From Bremerella alba (GTDB lineage Bacteria > Planctomycetota > Planctomycetia > Pirellulales > Pirellulaceae): DNA of 64,000 nucleotides. Location of the stretch: NCBI RefSeq assembly GCF_013618625.1, contig NZ_JABRWO010000002.1, positions 310,001 through 374,000 of the forward strand. Reading direction: 5' to 3'. This document shows positions 17,401 through 26,695 of this stretch, in pieces. The number at the start of each line of letters is the position of its first letter. Position 1 is the first letter of the stretch. The notes under the pieces are model-generated. The model searched no databases, was not told the origin of the DNA, and worked only from the letters and a program-made list of their open reading frames with translations. Both the position numbers and the translations under genes were made by a program.

Positions 17401-18372
17401 ATGTCACCTCCCAAACGTCATGCCTTCACCTTAGTCGAGTTACTCGTTGTGATCGCTATTATAGGTGTTTTGATCTCGCTTCTCTTGCCAGCGGTGCAAC
17501 AAGCACGGGAAGCAGCTCGCCGTATCGACTGTCAGAATCGGATGAAGCAACTTGGTCTGGCACTGCACAATTATCACGACACGCATCGCACCTTTCCTTT
17601 TGGAGAATTGGTTACTCCGGATGCCTGTCCTCCAACAACTTCGGCAAAACGTGGTGCCCCCTGGACCGTAGCAATTCTCTCGTTCATGGAACAAGGTTCG
17701 AGATACAGCGAGTTTGATATGGCCGGCACGTTCGCCGGGATTGCCAATGATGGAAGCAACACTAACGAAGCTTTCCAGATTGTGCCCAATCCTGCCTATC
17801 AATGCCCTTCCGATCCCAACGCGGCAGACACTGAGCCCAATACTAACTACCGAGGAATTCAAGGAGGCGGTCCTTTAGCAGACGCTGAATGTGCCACCGG
17901 ATCGGCAAGTAATAAACGCGTGTTTTTCGACAACGGAATTCTGTTTATGAATTCCAAAGTCGCGATGCGGGATATCACCGATGGCACAAGCAATACCCTG
18001 ATGGTTGGCGAGTCACGATGGTGGTTCGCTGTCGGGCAAAACGAACCTTATGGCACTTATTTCATGTGGTCTTCAACCACGCGAAATGCCGGAGGTTCCA
18101 GCCATGTGAACGTCGTCGCCGCAGCTGTTGACCCTATCAACAACCCTTTAGTGGACTACAACCCAGGCAATGGTCCCTATACCGATCATCCCGCAGGTAT
18201 CGGAGCCGTCGTGGGCACCCATACGCGTGCATTTGGAAGCTGGCATCCCGGGGGTGCTCAATTTTTACGGGGAGACGCATCGATTCATTTGATAAGTGAG
18301 ACCGTCGACCTGGCAACGTATCGTCAAATGGCAACGCGAAACGACGGTCTGCCCATTGGAGGAGCACTATGA
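17401..18372 (+). CDS. DUF1559 family pseudopilin-like protein
   Basis: A 323-residue protein with a type IV pilin-like leader ([28 protein letters not shown]; cleavage expected before Phe by a prepilin peptidase) and a DUF1559 body (PF07596). Family signatures are AREAARR with the adjacent QLGLALHNYHDTH, DGTSNTLMVGES, and a C-terminal GSWHPGGAQFLRGDASIHLISE. DUF1559 proteins are strongly expanded in planctomycetes and lie in the cell envelope; their exact role is unknown, with major-pseudopilin-like surface assembly one proposal. It is the first gene of a five-gene plus-strand operon and overlaps the lipoprotein gene by 4 bp. Confidence 0.92.
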   Translation: MSPPKRHAFTLVELLVVIAIIGVLISLLLPAVQQAREAARRIDCQNRMKQLGLALHNYHDTHRTFPFGELVTPDACPPTTSAKRGAPWTVAILSFMEQGSRYSEFDMAGTFAGIANDGSNTNEAFQIVPNPAYQCPSDPNAADTEPNTNYRGIQGGGPLADAECATGSASNKRVFFDNGILFMNSKVAMRDITDGTSNTLMVGESRWWFAVGQNEPYGTYFMWSSTTRNAGGSSHVNVVAAAVDPINNPLVDYNPGNGPYTDHPAGIGAVVGTHTRAFGSWHPGGAQFLRGDASIHLISETVDLATYRQMATRNDGLPIGGAL

Positions 18373-18767
18373 GGCACTGGAATAACTACGTTCTCTGCGG
18401 CATGGTCCTGGCTGGATTGATGCTTCTTGGTTGTTCTGGCGCCACAGATGGGCCTCAACGCTATGAAGTCTCAGGTTCTGCTACCTACAAAGGGGAACCG
18501 ATTCCGTTCGGACGAATCTTGCTTGAACCAGACGCAACGCAAGGCAACACCGGACCAGGATCCGTGGCCGAGATAAAAAATGGATGGTACGTGACTCGTC
18601 CCAATAGTGGTCATACCGGAGGAAGCTTTCGTGTCACCATCATGGGCACCGACGGGTCACGCCCCGCCAGTGCTGATGTCGACAACTCATTGTTTCCCCC
18701 TTATCAAACGTCCATTGTGTTACCCGAACAATCAAGCCAGCACGACTTCGATGTGCCGCTGCAATAG
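18369..18767 (+). CDS. Small lipoprotein with transthyretin/carboxypeptidase-regulatory-like fold
   Basis: A 132-residue lipoprotein with a lipobox (LMLLGC, Cys at about residue 18) and a beta-rich body starting YEVSGSATYKGEPIPFGRILLEPD, as in carboxypeptidase-regulatory-like domains. Its ATG overlaps the DUF1559 stop (ATGA) behind a strong GGAGGAG site, indicating translational coupling. The same DUF1559-plus-lipoprotein cassette occurs at 24166-26695, 38989-41853 and 60361-61349. The two proteins probably act together at the cell surface; the role is not known. Confidence 0.88.
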   Translation: MRHWNNYVLCGMVLAGLMLLGCSGATDGPQRYEVSGSATYKGEPIPFGRILLEPDATQGNTGPGSVAEIKNGWYVTRPNSGHTGGSFRVTIMGTDGSRPASADVDNSLFPPYQTSIVLPEQSSQHDFDVPLQ

Positions 18768-18846
18768 ACAAGCGTCCCACTGGCAATGGAGCCAGCTCTC
18801 TCAAAAAACTTACCACTTAGTAGTTAACGATTAGGACATTTGAAAT

Positions 18847-19764
18847 ATGTTTGAAGATATCATGGGCATCGTTCCTCCGATGGTTACACCCTTTCGTCAC
18901 GATGGCACAATCGACGAAGCGGCTTTACGACAAGAAACGCGATACCTTATCGACACGGCTCTAGTACATGGACTCGCCGTTTGTGGAAGCACCGGCGAAG
19001 GACACACGCTTACAACCGATGAAACTCGGCAGGTAACCGCAATCGTATGCGAAGAAACTGCGGGACGCGTTCCAGTCATCACGGGCATTATCGCCAACAG
19101 CACGGACGCCGTGATTGAACGAGGACGCGCTGTCCAAGACCTGGACGTAGCCGCGTTACAGGTGACCCCTGTGCACTATCTGTTTCGCCCCAATGATGAC
19201 GCGATGACCAAACACTTTGGCGACATCACCACCAAGACAAACCTTCCTGTGATCATCTACAATGTCGTCCCGTGGACCTATTTATCACCGCAATTACTCA
19301 CGCGTATCATTGACGAAGTAGATGGAGTCATCGGTGTGAAGCAAAGCGCTGGCGACCTAAAAATGCTGGCGGATCTTGTCTTGATGGTCGGCGATCGTGC
19401 TCGCATTATGTCGGCTGTCGATGCATTACTTTACCCGTCCTATACCTTGGGGGCTGTCGGCGCGATTGCCGCGACCCTCACGGCTGTACCGGAACTTTGT
19501 GTCGAACAATGGAATGCCCTCCAGGCCGGTGACCACGCGCGAGCCAAAGAACTGCACGAGAAGATTCTCCCTATTTGGAACGCGATCTTCGACGACAATC
19601 TTCCTGCGAATATTCGCTATTGCATGGAACTTCAAGGCCGTGAAGGGGGTATCCCTCGACCACCTATGCCGGTCACCTCTGAAGTTCAGAAAGGCCCCAT
19701 TCTAAGAGCACTCGCTCTGGCAGGTGTACTTAATCGCGATGCCGAAATGGCCGAATTGCCGTAG
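18847..19764 (+). CDS. Dihydrodipicolinate synthase/N-acetylneuraminate lyase family aldolase
   Basis: A 305-residue (beta/alpha)8 aldolase of the DapA/NanA family that forms a Schiff base with a 2-keto acid, usually pyruvate. GSTGEG lies at residues 47-52, the catalytic Tyr138 in VIIYNVVP and the Schiff-base Lys165 in GVIGVKQS. Substrate specificity cannot be set by eye; candidates are sialic acid, keto-deoxy sugar acids or dihydrodipicolinate. A biosynthetic DapA role is less likely because it sits with a sialidase-like protein and a symporter in an inducible-looking operon, beside an FCD regulator. Confidence 0.9.
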   Translation: MFEDIMGIVPPMVTPFRHDGTIDEAALRQETRYLIDTALVHGLAVCGSTGEGHTLTTDETRQVTAIVCEETAGRVPVITGIIANSTDAVIERGRAVQDLDVAALQVTPVHYLFRPNDDAMTKHFGDITTKTNLPVIIYNVVPWTYLSPQLLTRIIDEVDGVIGVKQSAGDLKMLADLVLMVGDRARIMSAVDALLYPSYTLGAVGAIAATLTAVPELCVEQWNALQAGDHARAKELHEKILPIWNAIFDDNLPANIRYCMELQGREGGIPRPPMPVTSEVQKGPILRALALAGVLNRDAEMAELP

Positions 19765-19809
19765 CTCCTCCTTACTATTGCTCACCCACCTTGCCGAAAG
19801 CCCCATCCC

Positions 19810-21663
19810 ATGAAGAACCCCATCTTCACAATTCTTTTCTTTGCCGCTGCTCTCTTGGTCACCGTACCTCTTCTTCAAGCAGAAGAGGTTTCGCAGCCGA
19901 AGTATCAGTGGCCTATGGATGACCATGCCGGTCTCGCAATCCAAGGCAACGTAACCTCGGCCGCTGGTATTGCCGGTGAAAGCCTGGTGTTTGAAGGGGA
20001 GTCTCTGGCCACCGTCAAAGACTCTGCGAACTACACCGACTTAGCCGACGGTTACACGATCGCGTTCTGGGTTTGTCCCTTCTTTATGAATTCCGACCAA
20101 CAAATGCTAGTTGGTAAGAACCGTTATTCGCTTGATCAGCGGGAATGGGGCGTGATGATCGATCGAGATCGTCAGCTACGAGCATATCTCTGGCAAAACG
20201 GATGGAAAACAATCGAAGCCGCGACTCCGCTCGAAATCGATGCCTGGTCACTGGTAGGACTAGTCGTTCAAAAAGACTCAGTCCAACTATGGGTTAACGG
20301 AGCCCTGGCAGCGGAAACCGACTTGAAACATCCGATTCCGACAACCGATGCGCCCTTAACGATCGGTGGAATCGATGACCATGGAAAATTGCGACAACAC
20401 TTTCTCGGAGCGGTCGATGAGGTTCACTTTTACACGCGACCGATCGAGAAACAGGAATGGAGCGAGTTGCATCAGCAAGTTGCCATCTCTTCTGAACTAC
20501 AACAGATAGCCAAAGCCACACAAGCAAAAGCCGCCAAAAAATGGGCACATCTACTTCCGGTAGAAAACCCCGTGAAAATGTGGGACGAAACTCAAACGCT
20601 ACGAACCGCCGAAAGTCTGCCAGTCTTGAAAGAGGTTTCCTTTCATGTCATCAAGCCTTACGAAGTGAAGAAAGACGGTTATCGCTTTCTTCATGGAGTC
20701 GCTCTGGTATGGCACAAAGACAAACTTTATGCCTCGTTTGGCCATAATCAAGGCGCTGAGAACACGGTCACCGAGGAAGCGAGATACTGCGTTAGCGAGG
20801 ATGGTGGAAAGAGTTGGAGCGATCTCATGATGATCGATCCGGGAACCGAGGAGTTAGCCGTCAGCCATGGTGTGTTCCATTCAACTGGCGACCAACTTTG
20901 GGCGTTTCAAGGATCGTATCACGGACTCCGCAAGGGGCTTCGCACTCGGGCCTATTTGCTCAACGAAACCTCTGGCAAGTGGGAATTTCAAGGAACCATT
21001 CTCAGTGGTGGATTCTGGCCCATCAATCCGCCTGTCAAGATGGATGATGGCAACTGGATCATGCCAGGGCTGATTGTGGGCAATGGCAACCATACGGCCG
21101 TGGCCATCAGTCACGGTGATTCGATGATGCAGTGGGATCTAGTTCCCATTCCGGTGCATTCTTCGGTAGGGAAAATGTGGGGCGAATCGGCGATTCTGGT
21201 TGATGGCTCGCGAATTACGAACATCTGCCGATATGGAGCAAAAGCTCAAGCATTGGCCGCCACCAGCGACGACTACGGACGCACGTGGACCCCCATGCAA
21301 GATTCCAATCTACCTATGGTGACCTCCAAACCATTTGCCGGAACTCTCACGAATGGCCAGAATTATCTGATCGCAACAACCACCTCGAACTCAGGAGGAA
21401 AGCGATACCCGCTAACGATTGCCCTCTCCCGTCCTGACGAAGACCTGTTCTCGCAGGTCTTTGTCATTCGCCATGCTAAATTCGAGCAAGGGCCCGGTGA
21501 ATCGCACCCTCATGCTTCGTTGTCTTATCCTTACGCGATCGAGCACGAAGGAAAACTTTACGTCGGCTATTCCAATAACGGCGGCAAAGTCGACGGGCGT
21601 GCGGGGAATGATAATAGCGCCGAAATGGCCATCATTCCTCTCTCGCAACTAACTACGAAATAG
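19810..21663 (+). CDS. Exported LamG domain plus sialidase-like (BNR repeat) protein
   Basis: A 617-residue secreted protein. A signal peptide (residues 1-24, ending LLQA) is followed by a concanavalin/LamG-like domain at about 30-220 (FEGESLATVKDSANYTD, AFWVCPFF, GAVDEVHFYTRPI) and a six-bladed sialidase-type propeller from about 285 to the end. Two Asp-boxes are visible: SEDGGKSW near 328 and SDDYGRTW near 484. Such proteins release or bind terminal acidic sugars on glycans. The catalytic Arg triad, Tyr and Glu of true sialidases were not confirmed, so 'sialidase-like' is as far as the sequence goes. It is the operon's extracellular component. Confidence 0.85.
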   Translation: MKNPIFTILFFAAALLVTVPLLQAEEVSQPKYQWPMDDHAGLAIQGNVTSAAGIAGESLVFEGESLATVKDSANYTDLADGYTIAFWVCPFFMNSDQQMLVGKNRYSLDQREWGVMIDRDRQLRAYLWQNGWKTIEAATPLEIDAWSLVGLVVQKDSVQLWVNGALAAETDLKHPIPTTDAPLTIGGIDDHGKLRQHFLGAVDEVHFYTRPIEKQEWSELHQQVAISSELQQIAKATQAKAAKKWAHLLPVENPVKMWDETQTLRTAESLPVLKEVSFHVIKPYEVKKDGYRFLHGVALVWHKDKLYASFGHNQGAENTVTEEARYCVSEDGGKSWSDLMMIDPGTEELAVSHGVFHSTGDQLWAFQGSYHGLRKGLRTRAYLLNETSGKWEFQGTILSGGFWPINPPVKMDDGNWIMPGLIVGNGNHTAVAISHGDSMMQWDLVPIPVHSSVGKMWGESAILVDGSRITNICRYGAKAQALAATSDDYGRTWTPMQDSNLPMVTSKPFAGTLTNGQNYLIATTTSNSGGKRYPLTIALSRPDEDLFSQVFVIRHAKFEQGPGESHPHASLSYPYAIEHEGKLYVGYSNNGGKVDGRAGNDNSAEMAIIPLSQLTTK

Positions 21664-21686
21664 CCCCTTCTGACCCCCGTGCCATT

Positions 21687-22712
21687 ATGCCTCATCCCTC
21701 GTGGACTCAATTGTCCTTCACCATCGCGGTCATCCTATTTGCCGTGAGTGGATTTTTCCTGCCCTTTTTATATGTATGGGAATATCAAGGTTGGCAGCCC
21801 CGCCAGGCCATTGGCCCCTTGGTGCAAGTCATCATGTTTGGCATGGGTGTCTCGTTGACGTTTGCCGATTTTGGACGCGTCCTACGAATGCCTAAGTCGG
21901 TGCTCGTGGGCGTGCTCGGACAATTCACCGTCATGCCAATCTTGGCGTTTTTGTTTGTTCGGTTGTTCGGTTTAGATACGGAAGTTGCTGCCGGACTGAT
22001 ACTAATTGGCAGTTGCCCCGGCGGTGTTGCCTCTAATGTGATCGCTTACATCGCCAAAGCAAACGTCCCATTGTCAGTAACGATGACGGCTTGCAGTACG
22101 ATGCTTTCGCCCCTGGCAACACCGCTGGCAATGTTGTTATTGGCCGGTCAATACGTCCCTATGGAAGTCGCGCCTATGGCTTGGTCGATTGTCAAAATGA
22201 TCTTAATCCCGGTGCTTTTGGGGCTTCTATTCAATCATTTTGCCGGTGCACTCGTTCGCAGATTACAAAAGCTGTTTCCACTGGTCGCCATGCTCGGCAT
22301 TTGCGTGATCATCGCCATTACGATTGCGCTGGCTCGTGACGATCTTAAAAACGTAGGCTTTGTCTTATTCCTAGCAGCCGCATTGCAAAATGCAGTAGCA
22401 TTTACGGTCGGCTATGGCGGTGCAAGGGCTCTGCGATTGGAAGAGAACGATTGTCGCACGATCGCTCTCGAAGTGGGGATTCAAAACGGGGGCATGGCGA
22501 CTGGCCTGGCAATTAATTTGATGCATAGCCCTGTCATGGCGTTGGGCTCTGCTGTGTATGGTCCGTGGAGCGCGATCAGCAGCAGCGTTCTGGCAGCTTG
22601 GTGGCGAAGTTGTTCCCCACCTTCTTCAGAAACTGAAGACGAAGACGCACGCGATGTTACCGTAAACTGCCACGATGAATTGGCTGAAAACGCACCTCAG
22701 CAAGTTCCCTAA
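21687..22712 (+). CDS. Bile acid:sodium symporter (BASS) family transporter
   Basis: A 341-residue inner-membrane protein with about nine or ten hydrophobic helices, matching the BASS/SBF family. Characteristic are the discontinuous-helix segment GSCPGGVASNVIAYIAKANVPLSVTM (given here as two joined blocks), the following STMLSPLATPL, and EVGIQNGGMATGLA. BASS proteins carry sodium-coupled organic anions such as bile acids, pyruvate or pantoate. As the only transporter in this operon it probably imports the acid released by the sialidase-like protein or used by the aldolase. It starts 23 bp after that gene, and its C-terminus is hydrophilic. Confidence 0.9.
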   Translation: MPHPSWTQLSFTIAVILFAVSGFFLPFLYVWEYQGWQPRQAIGPLVQVIMFGMGVSLTFADFGRVLRMPKSVLVGVLGQFTVMPILAFLFVRLFGLDTEVAAGLILIGSCPGGVASNVIAYIAKANVPLSVTMTACSTMLSPLATPLAMLLLAGQYVPMEVAPMAWSIVKMILIPVLLGLLFNHFAGALVRRLQKLFPLVAMLGICVIIAITIALARDDLKNVGFVLFLAAALQNAVAFTVGYGGARALRLEENDCRTIALEVGIQNGGMATGLAINLMHSPVMALGSAVYGPWSAISSSVLAAWWRSCSPPSSETEDEDARDVTVNCHDELAENAPQQVP

Positions 22713-22738
22713 CAATCGCCAATAAACTTGGATGGTCG

Positions 22739-23890
22739 TTATGCCCCAGGCCGATGTTGACGACGATAAGCACCAGGGGTAGTTCCTTTGTGCTTACGAA
22801 ACACCTGGAGCATATATTGGGCGCGGGTAAACCCAGTGCGTTGGGCGATACCATCAAGACTAATGTCGGTTTCGCGAAGCAGTCGACAGACGTGCTCGAC
22901 GCGGACGCGGACAATTTCCTCATTGGGCGAACGGCCAAGATACTGGCGGAAACCACGCTCTAAAGAACTGCGAGACAAAGGAACTTCCGATAGAACGTTA
23001 CTCACATTCAAGCCATCGGTAGCCCTTTCACGAATAATTTGAATGGCTCGTGACAACCAAGGATCCTCGATGGCGACAATATCTGACGACTGTCGTGTCT
23101 CGATGCCAAGTGGAGCCATCAGCTTCGATTGATTCGAAAGGTCTTCTCCCTGCATCATTCTTTCCAGCATGCGAGCTCCTTCATAGCCAAGTTGTTCGCC
23201 GGGAAAACGCACGCTACTTAGGGGCGGCGTGCTCATGGTGGCGAGTAGCTCGTCGTTTTCTACACCCACCACGGCCACATCTTCTGGCACACGAATCGAA
23301 AGCCGGAAGCAGGCGTCCAGCAACCAACAGCCTAGTTGATCGGTACATGCCATGATGGCCGTCGGGCGCGGCAGATCGCAGATCCAGTCCATCAGTTGTC
23401 GCTGCTGCGATTCCCACTCTTCGGCTTTCTCAAACCGACCCGGCTGGCGAAACACCGAGCAATCAAATCCGCGCTGCTTCAAGTAACTAACAAAGTTCTT
23501 TCGTCGTTCAATAAAAAAGGGCTCGACGTCTAACGCAAACACGCCGAAGTGTTGAAACCCGCGTTCCAGAAAATGCTCGGCGACCATCGATGCCACCAAG
23601 CCGTTATCGATCCCCAGGTGAAACATTTTTGTATTCCAGCGGCGCGATCGCATTTCGATCGATGGAATTCCCGTCCGCCGAACAGCCGTTGCAATCGCTT
23701 TACTGCCCGACCGAGTGAGAATGCCGTCGCCATGCCAACTTCGTAACCACGTCGGAGGCTTGGAATCGAGATCTCGCGCCTCGACAAATAGCGACCACGG
23801 CTCGTGCTCCTGGGTGAAACGCTTGATACCACGTAAGAGATCGCGACCGTACGTTCGTGACGTTTCGATGATTAAGGCGACACGTCGCAT
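22739..23890 (-). CDS. XylR-type transcriptional regulator
   Basis: A 383-residue homologue of the regulators at 4588 and 42119: periplasmic-binding-protein-like sensor (MRRVALIIETSRTYGRDLLRGIKR at the start, LGIDNGLVASMVAEHFLERG later) and C-terminal AraC domain (DGIAQRTGFTRAQYMLQVFRKHKGTTPGAYR). The start at 23890 has GGGAG six bases upstream; the in-frame 21-residue extension does not fit the family. It diverges from the 11-kb gene series at 24166-35128 and should sense its sugar. The intervening 275 bp hold GTGACAATATAGTGTAACAC at about 23990-24010, a weakly symmetric candidate site. It converges with the BASS gene. Confidence 0.92.
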   Translation of the reverse strand: MRRVALIIETSRTYGRDLLRGIKRFTQEHEPWSLFVEARDLDSKPPTWLRSWHGDGILTRSGSKAIATAVRRTGIPSIEMRSRRWNTKMFHLGIDNGLVASMVAEHFLERGFQHFGVFALDVEPFFIERRKNFVSYLKQRGFDCSVFRQPGRFEKAEEWESQQRQLMDWICDLPRPTAIMACTDQLGCWLLDACFRLSIRVPEDVAVVGVENDELLATMSTPPLSSVRFPGEQLGYEGARMLERMMQGEDLSNQSKLMAPLGIETRQSSDIVAIEDPWLSRAIQIIRERATDGLNVSNVLSEVPLSRSSLERGFRQYLGRSPNEEIVRVRVEHVCRLLRETDISLDGIAQRTGFTRAQYMLQVFRKHKGTTPGAYRRQHRPGA

Positions 23891-24165
23891 GGCGAACTCC
23901 CAAGGAATAACGTCACGAGGCCATGTTGGCGAGTGATCGGGTAATTCAAGCATTCATGTCCCAAATTGCCGAACATGTTTTGACGCAATAGTGACAATAT
24001 AGTGTAACACATTTATGCAAATAAAGAATGTTGTCCAACCGAATTTGAACTCTAATAAGGCCACGAAGCCGAACGTTATCGCCACCCTGGCGGTGGGCAA
24101 TCCTTCGTAACGAGATGCGAGACCTTATTCCTCCCTGTTTAATACTCTTCTTGCAGAGGTGTTCT

Positions 24166-25140
24166 ATGCTCCGCAAACACGCTCCTCGCTTCCGTGGTTT
24201 TACTCTCGTAGAGCTACTGGTGGTAATTGCCATCATCGGAATGTTAATTGCCCTGTTATTGCCAGCCGTTCAGCAAGCACGCGAGGCCGCACGAAGGATG
24301 CAATGCAGTAATCAACTGAAGCAATTCGGTCTCGCGATGCATAATTATCACGATACCTTCGGGGCCCTTCCTCCTGGCTCGCGAATGACAGGTGCATTCC
24401 CTGGCAACTCTCAAACGCCGGCTCATCCGCAAGGTGGTGGCTGGGTCGACGACCAAAGTTGGTCCCAACCCATTCTTCCCTTCATCGAACAGTCTGCCCT
24501 GTTCGATCTGATCGACCCAACCGTTTGTTGGAACGGCAACTTGGTCACCCAGGAAGCTCGCGAGACGCGGGTAGGCGCCTTCGAGTGCCCTTCGGCCGGC
24601 ATGATTTTCGATCCCGTTACCGCAGCACCGCAGTATGCCCGGTGGAAGGGGAACTACGTCGTCAATTTCGGTAATACCGATTATGGTCAACAGACGAAGA
24701 GCTCGGTCACCTTCAGGGGTGCGCCTTTTCGCCAGGGCAGAAACCAGAAGTTCCGCGATATTACGGATGGCCTTTCGCAGACACTGCTCATGTCGGAATG
24801 CATTGCCCTTTTAGGCGATCCAATCCACGGTGAATATTCGCGTTCAACCGGAGGCCAGATGTTTACCACATGGCTTTCCCCTAACTCTTCTGCTTGTGAC
24901 GAGATCACACGTCAGGAACCGAGTGCATCTGAGCAGGCTCAGGCAGGATTCTGCACGACGCTGCTGGCCGGGAATTGGACGAAGGTTCAAGTTCAAGTGG
25001 TCGCCGCAAGAAGCAGGCATCCTGGCGGCGTCCAAGCAGCCAATTGCGATGGATCGGTCAACTTCGTTAGCGAAACGATCGACTTGAACACTTGGCGTGG
25101 CAGTTCGACCTCACAAGGCAATGAAGTTGCGGAGAACTAA
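24166..25140 (+). CDS. DUF1559 family pseudopilin-like protein, tandem copy 1
   Basis: A 324-residue protein with the prepilin-type leader ([23 protein letters not shown]) and DUF1559 body (QFGLAMHNYHDTFGALPPGSR; DGLSQTLLMSE; SRHPGGVQAANCDGSVNFVSE). ATG at 24166 has AGAGGTG eight bases upstream. It is a close paralogue of the next gene at 25202: both share NFGNTDYGQQTKSSVTF and the LSPNSSACDEITR block, so they arose by tandem duplication. It is the first gene of the long series controlled by the divergent regulator. Confidence 0.92.
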   Translation: MLRKHAPRFRGFTLVELLVVIAIIGMLIALLLPAVQQAREAARRMQCSNQLKQFGLAMHNYHDTFGALPPGSRMTGAFPGNSQTPAHPQGGGWVDDQSWSQPILPFIEQSALFDLIDPTVCWNGNLVTQEARETRVGAFECPSAGMIFDPVTAAPQYARWKGNYVVNFGNTDYGQQTKSSVTFRGAPFRQGRNQKFRDITDGLSQTLLMSECIALLGDPIHGEYSRSTGGQMFTTWLSPNSSACDEITRQEPSASEQAQAGFCTTLLAGNWTKVQVQVVAARSRHPGGVQAANCDGSVNFVSETIDLNTWRGSSTSQGNEVAEN

Positions 25141-25201
25141 TACAGCCTCAACGCCAAGAGCGACGGCACTCCCTCTCCTCCCTATCCCCTTGAGGCATTC
25201 C

Positions 25202-26188
25202 ATGCTTTGCCACGACCGCCCACCGAAGAAAGCTTTCACCTTGGTCGAATTGTTAGTCGTGATTGCCATTATCGGCGTCTTGATCGCCCTGCTGTTGCCG
25301 GCGGTCCAACAAGCCCGAGAGGCCGCACGGCGGATGCAGTGCAACAACCAGCTGAAACAGTTCGCCTTGGCGATGCACAACTATCACGACACCGCCGGCA
25401 AGCTTCCCTCTGGTTCGCGATGGAAAGGGGGATTTCCTGGCAGTTCCACTAACCCCAAGCACCCAGCCGGAGGAACTTGGGTGGACGACCAAAGCTGGTC
25501 ACAGCCGCTGCTTCCCTTTCTCGAGCAAAACGCCTTGGCAGATCTTATCGACCCAAAAGTGAACTGGATGAGCAATGAGTCAGGCGAAAACACCAACGAG
25601 GCTGCCCGCCGAGTCAAGGTCGACGCCTTCGAATGTCCTTCCGGCGGAATGATCCTTAATGCACCTGAGGTGCCGCAATTCGTGCGTTGGAAAGGCAACT
25701 ATGTCATCAACTTCGGCAATACAGACTATGGCCAACAAACCAAAAGTTCGGTGACGTTCAAAGGGGCCCCCTTTCGGCAAGGAGTCAACCAGCAGTTTCG
25801 GGACATCAAGGATGGCCTTTCCAACACGTTATTGATGTCGGAATGCATCCCGATGGAAAGCGATCCGATTCACGGCGGTTATACCCGTTCGGCTGGAGGA
25901 CAGCAGTTCACCACCTGGCTATCTCCCAACTCTTCTGCCTGCGATGAGATCACTCGGAAAGGACCCACGACCGAAGAGCAAGCTCAAGTCCAGTTCTGCT
26001 CCATCGAACTTGCCGGCGATTGGAGCGAGATACATAAGCAAGTACTCGCCGCACGCAGTTGGCATCCCGGCGGTGTGCAAGCAGCCCATTGCGACGGCTC
26101 TGTCCGGTTCGTAAGCGAAACGATCGACCTCGACGTATGGCGTGGCATGTCCACCTCAAGCGGCAGCGAAGTCTTCGCTGGATTGTAG
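25202..26188 (+). CDS. DUF1559 family pseudopilin-like protein, tandem copy 2
   Basis: A 328-residue paralogue of the preceding gene, with leader [23 protein letters not shown] and the same body blocks. ATG at 25202 has GAGG upstream; a 35-residue in-frame extension overlapping the previous gene is not credible. Divergence from copy 1 is moderate (for example WMSNESGENTNEAARRV against WNGNLVTQEARETRV), so this duplication is older than the one at 39486-41853. The two may form a heteromeric surface structure; the function of DUF1559 is unknown. Confidence 0.92.
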   Translation: MLCHDRPPKKAFTLVELLVVIAIIGVLIALLLPAVQQAREAARRMQCNNQLKQFALAMHNYHDTAGKLPSGSRWKGGFPGSSTNPKHPAGGTWVDDQSWSQPLLPFLEQNALADLIDPKVNWMSNESGENTNEAARRVKVDAFECPSGGMILNAPEVPQFVRWKGNYVINFGNTDYGQQTKSSVTFKGAPFRQGVNQQFRDIKDGLSNTLLMSECIPMESDPIHGGYTRSAGGQQFTTWLSPNSSACDEITRKGPTTEEQAQVQFCSIELAGDWSEIHKQVLAARSWHPGGVQAAHCDGSVRFVSETIDLDVWRGMSTSSGSEVFAGL

Positions 26189-26227
26189 TACTTCATCCCA
26201 TCACTTATTCCCCGAGGAGCAGGACCC

Positions 26228-26695
26228 GTGATACGAATCGAAATCCCCAAATGCACGGAACGGCGCTGGGCCGTACTGTCTAGCTTGGCCTGTGTATTAC
26301 TGGCAGGGTTCGGGTGCACCTCGCAAACGGACCTCAACCGCATCCCCGTTTCGGGGATGATTACCATCGACGGGAAACCGTTGGACAGTGGCACCATCCA
26401 GTTCTTCCCCCATGGCGACACCAAGGGCCCCATGGCAGGCGGCCGAATCGAAAACGGGGTGTACGCCATCACTTCTCAGGATGGCCCTTCTAAGGGGGAG
26501 CACCTGATTCGCATTGCCGGTAAACGAAAATCGGGACGCACCATTAAAGTGCCACCCGACGAATATGCTCCTGAAGGTTCGGTCGTCGAAGAAATGGTCG
26601 ACGCGGTGCCGGCACGCTACGGAGAAAAGTCCGATCTCATCCGCGATATTGCCGCACCGTCGACTGAAATCAACTTTGAACTGGAATCCAAATGA
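26228..26695 (+). CDS. Small lipoprotein with transthyretin/carboxypeptidase-regulatory-like fold
   Basis: A 155-residue lipoprotein, GTG-initiated behind GAGGAG. The lipobox LLAGFGC places the lipidated Cys near residue 28, and the beta-rich body begins IPVSGMITIDGKPLDSGTIQFFP, like the other cassette lipoproteins. It ends IAAPSTEINFELESK, the usual family ending in a short strand. Its stop overlaps the LamG-PSD1 start by 4 bp (ATGA), so the DUF1559-lipoprotein cassette is directly coupled to the PSD1 module. Confidence 0.88.
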   Translation: MIRIEIPKCTERRWAVLSSLACVLLAGFGCTSQTDLNRIPVSGMITIDGKPLDSGTIQFFPHGDTKGPMAGGRIENGVYAITSQDGPSKGEHLIRIAGKRKSGRTIKVPPDEYAPEGSVVEEMVDAVPARYGEKSDLIRDIAAPSTEINFELESK

